Shown: piece by piece, positions 1-5,486 of the stretch
Layout of the letters: every line of letters starts with the position of its first letter
How positions within the stretch are numbered: the stretch's first letter is position 1
Origin: Chloroflexota bacterium
Lineage (GTDB): Bacteria > Chloroflexota > Ktedonobacteria > Ktedonobacterales > Ktedonobacteraceae
Assembly (NCBI GenBank): GCA_005881495.1
Contig: VBHI01000115.1
Coordinates: forward strand, 1 to 5,486
Direction: 5' to 3'
DNA: 5,486 bases
Made by a program: the position numbers and the translations under genes
Notes under the pieces: generated by a model
The model's input: only the letters and a program-made list of their open reading frames with translations
The model's database searches: none
What the model was told of the DNA's origin: nothing

Positions 1-620
1 TTGAAATTTCGGTCTGGATGGTGAGTCAGATGCCATCCCATTGCACTATGGGACACCTCCGTGATGGGCGTACTATGCGCTTGCTTGAGCAGAGGTTCGA
101 TCTGATTGATGCATTCATTGATGGTGCGCAGGTCCACGCTGCTTCCTACCATGTCACTCCAGCGTTGGCTCAGGTGACGCAAGCTTTCGCACAAGTCACT
201 GCCCAACAATACGTCTTGGTCCAAATCCAGCCAAAAGCGCTGAAACTTTTCCAGGATGGCGTAATGACAGATCACATCGTGACCACATTCCTGGCATTCC
301 AGCATCGGCACTTTCAATGCTTTCACCACTCCCCAGTTGGTAGCTAGCGCCCGCTGGTAATGCCCATCTCGCATGAACCGTTTGGCATCCCGACAGCCAC
401 AATGTCTACAGTACCAGTCGATCTCATGGGCTTGCCCACTCACGTGCCGTGGTTCGCCTTTCTCCCGTCTGAGTTTCGCGGTCACCTCGGCTTCCAGAAA
501 GGTTTCCAGTATCATGGTGATGGCGGCAAGCGCAGCCTCTTGCACCTGCTGCTGGACAGTTTGAATGGCCTGTTTGCAGTCTTCGCTCTTCGGCTTCCTC
601 TGGGAAAATTGTATACTCAT
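1..620 (-). CDS. Transposase-like protein, N-terminal 206 residues (Mutator-type, zinc ribbon), cut by window edge
   Basis: Reading the minus strand from an ATG at 620 gives 206 codons with no stop before the window edge, so the C-terminal part lies outside. The start is well placed: TAGGAGG (637-631) lies 10 nt upstream and an in-frame TAA lies 11 codons upstream with no other good start between. Residues 10-60 look helical and charged. A zinc-ribbon-like set follows: C71-x2-C74-x-C76 paired with C109-x2-C112. Between them, residues 84-105 (RDGHYQ, then T94, G97, V99, and LKVP at 102-105) match the R-x-G-x-Y...T-x-x-G...L-x-V-P pattern of the N-terminal domain of Mutator-type DDE transposases (IS256, and the related ISKra4 and ISLre2 groups). 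I infer a transposase; the catalytic domain is not in view, so the family is not settled. It probably acts on the ends of its own element. A different zinc-ribbon DNA-binding protein is possible. Confidence 0.6.
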   Translation of the reverse strand, partial: MSIQFSQRKPKSEDCKQAIQTVQQQVQEAALAAITMILETFLEAEVTAKLRREKGEPRHVSGQAHEIDWYCRHCGCRDAKRFMRDGHYQRALATNWGVVKALKVPMLECQECGHDVICHYAILEKFQRFWLDLDQDVLLGSDLCESLRHLSQRWSDMVGSSVDLRTINECINQIEPLLKQAHSTPITEVSHSAMGWHLTHHPDRNF

Positions 621-678
621 CTTACTGAATCCTCCTACCCATCTCGACCCTTAGCAGGGGATACACTACCGGAAACTG

Positions 679-801
679 TCAAGTGCATTTGAACCATGCC
701 TTAGAAGCACTACGAAATCGACTCAATCGTTCTATTTCAGTTTCAGTAAATCCAGCCGTGCGCAAAATCTCACGGTCTTCTCTGCGTTCCATGCGATTCA
801 T
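679..801 (-). CDS. Small 40-residue protein upstream of the transposase-like gene
   Basis: An ATG at 801 opens a 40-codon frame ending in TGA at 681-679. GGGAGGA (812-806) lies about 5 nt upstream, a good ribosome-binding site. The product starts MNRMERREDREILRTAGF and continues with a Glu/Arg-rich stretch that looks helical (TETEIERLSRFR), ending in WFKCT. I do not recognise the family. The gene is on the same strand as the transposase-like gene, 58 nt ahead of it and in a different frame, so the two are probably co-transcribed and may belong to the same insertion element. A role in regulating or assisting transposition is a guess. It could instead be a chance frame or the decayed end of another gene; the ribosome-binding site and the biased, charged composition argue for a real gene. 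Confidence 0.45.
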   Translation of the reverse strand: MNRMERREDREILRTAGFTETEIERLSRFRSASKAWFKCT

Positions 802-919
802 GGGGTCCTCCCTGTTCAGGACTAACAATTATTCAGCTGCCATCATTCGCACGCGTTCGAAACGCTTGAACGGTGTGGCGAGGAATACGGCTTTGGCAGA
901 TGAACCACGTTCTGTATAC

Positions 920-1804
920 TCATCGTTTGCCTAACCCGGCCATCTGCGCCAGTACCTCATACACAATGGCAAAGTCTTTCTTGGCAAGCCCCATTGCTCG
1001 GGCAGCAGTGAGATACTCATTACTCACGGAAACCGTTGGGAGTGGCACATCGAGTTCCCGACCCAGCTCCAGAGCCAGGAGCATATCTTTCTGCATCATG
1101 TTCACATCGAACCATGCTTCTTCTGGCATGTTAAGGATAAAGGGAGCGCGATACTGTAATGATGGTGAGGCAATGACGCTGTTGAGCATCACTTCAAGGG
1201 CGGTTTCACGAGGAATGCCCCCCTTTTCAGTGAGAAGTAACCCTTCGCAGAGGGCCATAAATTGGACTTGGAGATTGAGGTTTACCGCAATCTTCATCAA
1301 GACAGCTTGACCATTTTTACCGACATAGTCCGCTCTTTGACCAATCGCCAGCAAGATAGGCTTGACTCTTTCAAAGGTACCCTGATCGCCACCGACCATG
1401 AGCGATAATTTCCCCTGTTCGAGTGTGATGACGCTGCCGGATACAGGTGCATCAAGCATGCGTGCTCCCTTTTCTGCGGCCTTTGCCGCCAGGTCTCTCG
1501 ACTTGGAGGGACTGACCGTGCTCATATCGATGTACGTTTTTCCCGGTCCCAGCCCTGCCAGGATCCCGTTTGGACCTGATGTGACCTCGTGAAGGGCATG
1601 CGTGTTTGTCACCATGGTGAACACAATATCTACCCTTTCTGTCACTTCACGAGGAGAGTCAGCCCAATGCATTCCGGCGTCCAACAGCCATTGTGCTTTC
1701 GACTTCGTGCGATTGTAGCCTGTCACGGTATGACCTGCATCAAGCAGGCGTTTGACCACGCGGCTACCCATTGCTCCCAGGCCAACGTAACCAAGATTTG
1801 CCAT
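920..1804 (-). CDS. NAD(P)-dependent beta-hydroxyacid dehydrogenase (3-hydroxyisobutyrate dehydrogenase superfamily)
   Basis: A complete 294-residue cytoplasmic oxidoreductase of normal length for the family. The N-terminal Rossmann domain opens with GYVGLGAMG (residues 5-13, the GxGxxG dinucleotide loop). N31-R32-T33 after the second strand is typical of members that prefer NADP(H), which I infer here. DMSTVSP (93-99) and DAPVSGS (118-124) are the family's substrate-loop signatures. GKNGQAVLMK (162-171) carries the catalytic lysine K171, with N175 one turn later. KDMLLAL (239-245) is the conserved C-terminal helix motif. The family reversibly oxidises the 3-hydroxyl of short hydroxyacids such as 3-hydroxyisobutyrate, or reduces tartronate semialdehyde, glyoxylate or succinic semialdehyde; the sequence does not tell which. 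It is divergent from the FCD regulator at 2183, which probably controls it. All key residues are present and the frame is intact. Family very sure, substrate unknown. Confidence 0.95.
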   Translation of the reverse strand: MANLGYVGLGAMGSRVVKRLLDAGHTVTGYNRTKSKAQWLLDAGMHWADSPREVTERVDIVFTMVTNTHALHEVTSGPNGILAGLGPGKTYIDMSTVSPSKSRDLAAKAAEKGARMLDAPVSGSVITLEQGKLSLMVGGDQGTFERVKPILLAIGQRADYVGKNGQAVLMKIAVNLNLQVQFMALCEGLLLTEKGGIPRETALEVMLNSVIASPSLQYRAPFILNMPEEAWFDVNMMQKDMLLALELGRELDVPLPTVSVSNEYLTAARAMGLAKKDFAIVYEVLAQMAGLGKR

Positions 1805-1810
1805 AGAAAA

Positions 1811-1817
1811 CCTCCTC
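1811..1817 (-). promoter_or_regulatory. Ribosome-binding site that fixes the dehydrogenase start
   Basis: The minus strand reads GAGGAGG, 6 nt before the ATG at 1804. An in-frame GTG at 1819 would add five residues (MRRFS) but overlaps this ribosome-binding site. ATG 1804 also places the GxGxxG loop at the usual distance from the N-terminus. Confidence 0.85.
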
Positions 1818-1886
1818 ACACAAAATAGCTAGCCTTACGCAGATGTCGTGCCAACGTCCGCTATCATTTGTACTATCAGAATATTA

Positions 1887-1899
1887 TATGATTATCATA
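1887..1899. promoter_or_regulatory. Candidate operator over the dehydrogenase -10
   Basis: A 13-bp perfect odd palindrome, TATGAT-t-ATCATA, covers the -10 hexamer. A repressor bound here would block RNA polymerase. The divergent FCD-GntR regulator is the obvious candidate, since such proteins bind short dyads as dimers. The region is AT-rich, which raises the chance of accidental palindromes. Confidence 0.5.
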
Positions 1900-1922
1900 C
1901 AAACTTTTGGAGCGTTTGTCAA
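1894..1922 (-). promoter_or_regulatory. Promoter of the dehydrogenase gene
   Basis: Reading the minus strand, a perfect TTGACA (-35, 1922-1917) is followed by a 17-nt spacer and TATGAT (-10, 1899-1894, five of six consensus bases). The start would fall near 1887, giving a leader of about 80 nt before ATG 1804. The match is close to ideal for the housekeeping sigma factor, so a strong promoter that needs repression is likely. Confidence 0.8.
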
Positions 1923-1930
1923 TCCTTTTT

Positions 1931-1964
1931 GGGGCAATTTGGGACCCACCTCCGAAATTGCTCC
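1931..1964. repeat. Inverted repeat, 10-bp arms, 14-nt loop
   Basis: GGGGCAATTT (1931-1940) pairs with AAATTGCTCC (1955-1964) with one G-T wobble. The loop itself contains GGGaCCC. No T-run follows the stem on either strand, so this is not a standard terminator. It could be a protein-binding site, a folded RNA segment or a leftover end of a mobile element; the sequence does not decide. Confidence 0.5.
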
Positions 1965-2008
1965 TGTCTAACTAGGCAGCGAATATATCGTGAGGCCAAG
2001 GCGGTCAG

Positions 2009-2048
2009 TGCTCTTGAAGGAGGATGTGTTCCTCCCAGAGCATCCTTT
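2009..2048 (+). terminator. Possible stem-loop terminator or structured RNA between the divergent promoters
   Basis: TGCTCT (2009-2014) pairs with AGAGCA (2037-2042), and GGAGGA (2019-2024) pairs with TCCTCC (2030-2035) around a 5-nt loop, with a 4-versus-1 nt internal bulge. The plus strand then reads TCCTTTTCC, a poor T-tract. It lies 37 nt upstream of the regulator's -35, so it cannot be in the regulator's own leader. It might insulate the two promoters, stop stray transcription, or be a relic. Structure fairly sure; function uncertain. Confidence 0.35.
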
Positions 2049-2084
2049 TCCCCCTCAGAAAACAGCTATCAGCAATGAAGCAGC

Positions 2085-2113
2085 TTGACAAATAGGCCCA
2101 AACTGAGTATGTT
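2085..2113 (+). promoter_or_regulatory. Promoter of the FCD-GntR regulator gene
   Basis: TTGACA (2085-2090), a 17-nt spacer and TATGTT (2108-2113, four of six consensus bases) form a good housekeeping promoter. The start would be near 2120, leaving a leader of about 63 nt. A second hexamer, TATACT at 2114-2119, is nearer consensus but 23 nt from the -35, so it is less likely to be used. Confidence 0.75.
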
Positions 2114-2127
2114 TATACTATCATAGT
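2106..2127. promoter_or_regulatory. Candidate autoregulatory operator: two overlapping dyads
   Basis: AGTAT-gttt-ATACT (2106-2119) covers the -10, and ACTAT-c-ATAGT (2117-2127) covers the predicted start site. Both are perfect in their arms. Their position suits repression of the regulator's own promoter, which is common for GntR-family proteins encoded beside their targets. Inferred, not shown. Confidence 0.5.
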
Positions 2128-2182
2128 TTAAAATTATCATCATACTAATATAAGTGTGATCTCTTGAATTGAGTGAGAGAAC

Positions 2183-2881
2183 ATGTATACCCCGATACGA
2201 GCAAGCAAACTGTACGAGCAGATCGCCGAGCAGATCAAGCAGCGCATCCTCAGGGGTGAACTGCGCACTGGGGATCGTCTCCCCACCGAGAACGAATTGG
2301 CTGAGCAATTCGGTGCCAGCCGCACAGCGGTCCGTGAAGCCATGAAGATACTGGCTCAGCAGGGGCTGATCGAGACGCGCCCCGGTCGGGGAGCTCTTGT
2401 GATTAATGCCACCTCGCAGGCCATGCACCACTCCCTCGAACTGCTGATGAGAGTCGAGCATGCGGGCGGTTTAGCTGATCTGATGGAGGTGCGCGAAATG
2501 CTGGAGCCCGAGATTGCCGCTCTCGCTGCCAGGCGTGCCACCCAGAAACACGTGACGGCCATGCAGGAAGCGGTGCAGGCGATGGATGCCAGTTTGCAGG
2601 ATGTCGATGCCTACATTGCCGCCGACAACCAGTTTCACCGCGCCCTGGCCCATGGCACACAAAACGTCCTGATGCTCGCCCTCGTCGACTCCATTGTCGA
2701 CCTGCTCACTGAGCAGCGCAAGCAGATCTTCGCGGTTGAGGGCGGCCCTGAGCGCGGACAACTCTATCATAAACGTCTCCTCGACGCCATTAGGCACCAT
2801 GATCCCGAAGCGGCTCGCCAGGCCATGGATGCTCACCTGCGGCAAGTTCGTCAGGATGCTGGAATTGCACCTGCTTCGTAA
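2183..2881 (+). CDS. GntR-family transcriptional regulator, FadR/FCD subfamily
   Basis: A complete 232-residue protein, the normal size for the subfamily. Residues about 8-74 form the winged helix-turn-helix: LPTENELAEQFGASRTAVRE (33-52) holds the helix-turn-helix, and TRPGRGALV (65-73) the wing. Residues about 97-222 form the helical FCD ligand domain, with EVREMLEPEIAALAA (102-116) as its first signature. D148, H152, H196 and H218 fit the Asp/His set that holds a metal ion in many FCD proteins; the metal usually helps bind a carboxylic-acid effector. Translation starts at ATG 2183 with a weak GAGTGAGAGA just upstream. It is divergent from the beta-hydroxyacid dehydrogenase, with mirror-image promoters, so it most likely represses that gene and itself. 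The effector is probably a small hydroxy- or carboxylic acid, by inference from the domain and neighbour. The family call is firm. Confidence 0.95.
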   Translation: MYTPIRASKLYEQIAEQIKQRILRGELRTGDRLPTENELAEQFGASRTAVREAMKILAQQGLIETRPGRGALVINATSQAMHHSLELLMRVEHAGGLADLMEVREMLEPEIAALAARRATQKHVTAMQEAVQAMDASLQDVDAYIAADNQFHRALAHGTQNVLMLALVDSIVDLLTEQRKQIFAVEGGPERGQLYHKRLLDAIRHHDPEAARQAMDAHLRQVRQDAGIAPAS

Positions 2882-2897
2882 TATATTTTTGCTAATA

Positions 2898-3024
2898 GGA
2901 GACCATTCCAGGATGGGGCAAACTGAACGCTTGGTTGAGAAGAATCTCTCCTGATGCATACAGCACAGCAAGAGGATCCTCTTTCAGCAAACAACCACTT
3001 TGCCCCCGTCCTGCAATGGTCTCC
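2898..3024. repeat. 127-bp inverted-repeat element (MITE-like or very long hairpin)
   Basis: The left arm, 2898-2922, starts GGAGACCATT and ends GGGGCAAA. The right arm, 2999-3024, is its reverse complement with two substitutions and one extra G: 23 of 26 positions match. The 76-bp interior shows weaker continued pairing and holds a perfect 14-bp palindrome, AAGAGGATCCTCTT, at 2970-2983. There is no gene inside and no evident target-site duplication at the edges. It lies between the convergent ends of the regulator (stop at 2881) and the tnpA remnant (stop at 3098). It could be a non-autonomous miniature element, two joined ends of a deleted element, or a strong two-way transcription barrier. 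Confidence 0.65.
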
Positions 3025-3097
3025 ATGAAAGAGCCTTCTGGTCCTATATAGCTCAGTCCCCAAAACGGTCGTTTGATGGACTCAGCCAGATTCCTTC

Positions 3098-5486
3098 TCA
3101 GACGCTCTCCTCCTCAGGCATTCGCAAAGGGCGCAGATTTTCCAGGGAACGCCCGGATTGCGGCGCAAAATGATAATCGCCGATCAAGCGAATGTGCTCC
3201 CATCCTAGAGGCGCAATATGGGCGACAGTCGCTTCTGGAATGTCTTCACCCCGCTTGCGCAAGGTTGCAATGGCTTCGGTGAGATAGACGGTATTCCAGG
3301 CAGCAATTGCTGCCATGAGTAGATGAAGACAACTGGCTCGATGCATTTGATCCTCAAACGCCCGATCGGCCAAAGAACAGTTGACGGGCAAGCGCATGCA
3401 ATGCCTCTCCTTTGTTCAAACCAATGAGCACACACCGCCTGAGCGCTTCGTCGCGGAAATACTCAAGCAGGAAGGCCGTTCGCTCCAGCTTGCCCATCTC
3501 GGTGAGTGCCCTAGCCACCTGATTCTGATGGGGATAGGCCGCCAGTTTGCGCATGAGCAATGAAGCCGAGACGGTTCCATGACAGATCGATGAGGCCACA
3601 CGCCGCATCTCATCCCACTGCTCGATAATCACCTTGCTTTTGACCTGACCAAAGAGCAAGCTGTTGAGTGGTCCAGACGCTCCCACCTCGTCCACGAGAT
3701 AGAGATGGCGTGAGAGCGCGTCTCGCAGACGCGGAGCAAAACGAAAACCAAGCAACGCCGTGAGGGCAAACACCCGCTCCGTACTGCCGCCAGTATCCGT
3801 GTAATGTTCTTGAATGTGGAGATCACTTTCGTGATGACATAAAGCGTCAACAACGTAGAGGGCCTCTTCATTCGTCCCAATGATTTGCGGCTTGCCAAAG
3901 GGAACCCAGATGTCAGCCGCATGGATATACATGTTGGTCCCTCGTCTGGCGTGAAAATATTTCGCGTTGTACTCAGCGTTGGCCGCTTGGACGCCCACAT
4001 GGAAGCGCATTCCATCGGATGACGAGGTGGTTCCATCTCCCCAGGCAGAGGAGAGGGGAGCTGCAAGCACAAAGTTATCCAGATTCGCCAGCGCGGCCAG
4101 CAGCGTCTCCTCTCGAATATGCCAATCGATGGACCAGGAGAGCTGGCGATAGGTATACGGACAGGATTCCGCCATCTTTTCCAAGCCGAGATTCATGCCC
4201 ATGCCCATTAATGCGGCCACAAGCTCCAGCTTCTGGGTCCCAATCGGGGCATCTTTGCTGGTGAGATGCGTGAAGTGGCGCAAAAATCCGGTCCAGGCAT
4301 CGACCTCCAGCAGCAGATCGGCCAATGGCAGGTGCGGCAGTAATGCATACACCCGTTTTTTCAAACGTTCCACGTCTTCCGGCACGGCTTTTTCCAACTG
4401 TGGGAGGTGCAGATGCCCTTTCTCATCCAAAATCAGACTGCCTTCCACCTTGCCAATGCTCTCTTGTAAGGCCACCAACTTCTGGGTAATCTCTTGCTGT
4501 TTTGCCGTCAAATACGCTTCCGCATCACTGTTGACTGCCAGCCGGGTCTGCTGTTTCTCTGTGAGCTGCTCAAAGTGCGCTGCTGGTAACAGATAATGCT
4601 CAAATGGGCGATACCGTCGACTGCCGGAGACGGCGATATCGCCTGAACGCACTCGCCCTTTGAGCGCCTCAAAAGCGGCTGCTTCATAGTAATTCGGCGT
4701 GATCTTGTCTCCTTCCAGGGCATGCTTGCGCCACCGTTGGGTCAGGTGGCCCAGAGGCGCGTGCATCTTCACCTTACCCACTTTTTGCTCTTTCGCCGTC
4801 ACCCGTCGGCGGTGTTTGGCGAGCGTCGAGACATGTTCCAATGCTTGTAGAGCGGGTTCACTCCGCCGAAACGGCTGAAAATCGAGGGCCTGATACAAGA
4901 TCAGCAAACTTTGTCGCATCGGCACATAGCGCGCTTCGATGAGATCCAGGGAGTCCAGATCCTCTGGACGCAGGAACTGTTTCGCCGAGTCAACGGTGGC
5001 CTGGAGCTGGGCTTCCGGCACTCTGTCCAGCAGCGCCTGTACAGGATCGTTCCCCTCTGTCCTGGCGAGCAAAAACGCCTCTGCCGCTTTGGTGAGAATC
5101 GTTAAATGGCTGTTCATCTTGCGTGAGTTGAGCCGTAAGTGCTTTTCCTGACGGCGCTCGCCTTTGCGCTGCAATTCCCCAAGCAACCGATCAAACTGGT
5201 TGAGCGCCTGATCGGTGAGGTCCTGTGAAAGTTCAAACAGATGTGACACTAGCAGGGCATGGCGTCGATCTCGTGGCAAGTTCAGCAGCGGCTGCGCCTG
5301 GTATTTACTGCACTTACGCGCCAATTGTAACACCCTATTCTGGTGTAACGTGACCGACGGCGCGGGGAGTGCCAGTTCTCGCAGAAACAACAGACGCTCG
5401 ACCAGGTGCTTGATACTTTTGGGCGAGGCCACACCCGGAGCCTGTCGTAGCCAACTCAAACGGGTCGCGCCACGAATGCTGGTATC
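3098..5486 (-). pseudogene. tnpA: Tn3-family transposase, C-terminal frame broken, N-terminus beyond the window
   Basis: The minus strand is open from the right edge (5486) to a TGA at about 3354 in one frame, and the missing C-terminal end continues in another frame to TGA at 3100-3098. Tn3 transposases cut and join the 38-bp-type ends of their transposon by a DDE reaction. Numbering from a TTG at 5459, the catalytic residues are D482 (SSDGMRF, codon 4016-4014), D555 (EHYTDTGG, codon 3797-3795) and E685 (LNKGEAL, codon 3407-3405). SRRYRPFEHYLLP (280-292) and LLLEVDAWTGF (382-392) are also family motifs. The second frame gives DRAFEDQMHRASCL, AWNTVYL, PLGWEHI and LENLRPLR, the standard tail. 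The TTG is not the true start, because the frame runs on to the edge; from the family length of about 1,000 residues, some 180-190 N-terminal residues are missing. Family certain; loss of function likely. Confidence 0.92.
3363..3371 (-). other. Frame-break point in tnpA: probable short deletion
   Basis: In the first frame the protein reads ...ARQLFFGR and then SGV and stop. In the frame one base on, it resumes at DRAFEDQ. Tn3 relatives, as I recall them, have about five more residues here (pattern FFxRRGExxxRAxEDQ). A loss of about 17 bp would explain both the missing residues and the frame change. A single-base error would leave the residues in place, so that is less likely. Confidence 0.65.

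Larger units (their letters stand above)
1805..2182. other. Divergent intergenic region between dehydrogenase and regulator
   Basis: These 378 nt hold no convincing gene. They contain two outward-facing promoters (minus strand 1922-1894, plus strand 2085-2113), AT-rich short palindromes over each -10/start region, and, between the promoters, two possible stem-loops (1931-1964 and 2009-2042). The outer parts are strongly AT-rich and repeat the word TATCAT or TATCAG at 1862, 1874, 1893, 2119 and 2135. The middle 150 bp is less AT-rich, unlike the flanks. A frame of 76 codons at 1848-2078 on the plus strand has no ribosome-binding site or recognisable product. Confidence 0.8.

Noticed and set aside
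18..692. Plus-strand frames at 18-347 and 360-692
   Set aside because: They are antisense to the zinc-ribbon transposase-like gene, which has the better start and motifs.
610..924. 12-bp direct repeat TGTATACTCATC at 610-621 and 913-924
   Set aside because: One 12-bp match is expected by chance in about 5 kb. One copy spans the transposase-like start and the other the dehydrogenase stop, with no element boundary apparent.
873..1310. 145-codon plus-strand frame
   Set aside because: It is antisense to the firmly identified dehydrogenase and has no recognisable motif or ribosome-binding site.
1931..1964. End of an IS21-type insertion sequence
   Set aside because: The GGGGCAATTTGGGACC word vaguely recalls such ends, but I cannot support the match and no istA/istB remnant is present.
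2915..2952. Possible 38-bp Tn3 terminal repeat starting GGGGCAAACTG
   Set aside because: Only the opening GGGG fits. The inner part lacks the TAAG-type ending of known Tn3 ends, and the GGGG is already part of a longer inverted repeat.
2471..2971. 166-codon minus-strand frame, plus other minus-strand frames over 2069-2660
   Set aside because: They lie antisense to the FCD regulator gene and read as shadow translation of it.
3354..3397. Programmed ribosomal frameshift in tnpA
   Set aside because: There is no classical slippery heptamer with a downstream structure, and residues conserved in relatives are missing at the junction, which fits a deletion better.
3629..4596. Frames at 3629-4072 (minus) and 4195-4596 (plus)
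   Set aside because: They overlap the tnpA catalytic region in other frames and show no family motifs; tnpA coding signal explains them.
5457..5459. TTG at 5459 as the start of tnpA
   Set aside because: The frame is open upstream to the window edge with family-like sequence, and the protein would be far shorter than the family. It is an internal codon.

Overview
The window is a small patch of accessory DNA. A matched regulator/oxidoreductase gene pair sits between two mobile-element genes. From left to right it holds: (1) positions 1-801, minus strand, the start of a transposase-like gene with a zinc ribbon, running off the left edge, preceded by a 40-codon reading frame with its own ribosome-binding site; (2) positions 920-1804, minus strand, a complete NAD(P)-dependent beta-hydroxyacid dehydrogenase of the 3-hydroxyisobutyrate dehydrogenase superfamily; (3) positions 1805-2182, a divergent intergenic region with two strong, mirror-image promoters; (4) positions 2183-2881, plus strand, a complete GntR-family regulator of the FadR/FCD type; (5) positions 2898-3024, a 127-bp element bounded by 25/26-bp imperfect inverted repeats; (6) positions 3098-5486, minus strand, a Tn3-family transposase (tnpA) that runs off the right edge. 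Its DDE residues survive, but its C-terminal end is in another frame after what looks like a short deletion.

The genes themselves suggest a bacterium with a transposon-rich genome, moderate GC content and sigma70/sigmaA-type promoters. The style of the Tn3 transposase, the zinc-ribbon transposase and the crowding of elements recall the Ktedonobacteria (Chloroflexota). That is an impression from sequence character, not a demonstrated assignment.

The functional core is the divergent pair. The regulator and the dehydrogenase are transcribed away from each other from promoters that both read TTGACA-17 bp-TATGnT and agree at 32 of 49 aligned positions when one is reverse-complemented. Each has a short dyad over its -10/start region. 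The simplest reading is that the FCD regulator binds both, repressing itself and the dehydrogenase until a small hydroxy- or carboxylic-acid effector binds. The substrate cannot be told from sequence.

I found no CRISPR array, tRNA, rRNA, integrase, toxin-antitoxin pair or defence gene. I see no clear case for a wholly new system. The points most worth a second look are the mirrored promoters, the 127-bp inverted-repeat element, the small frame ahead of the transposase-like gene and the broken tnpA.
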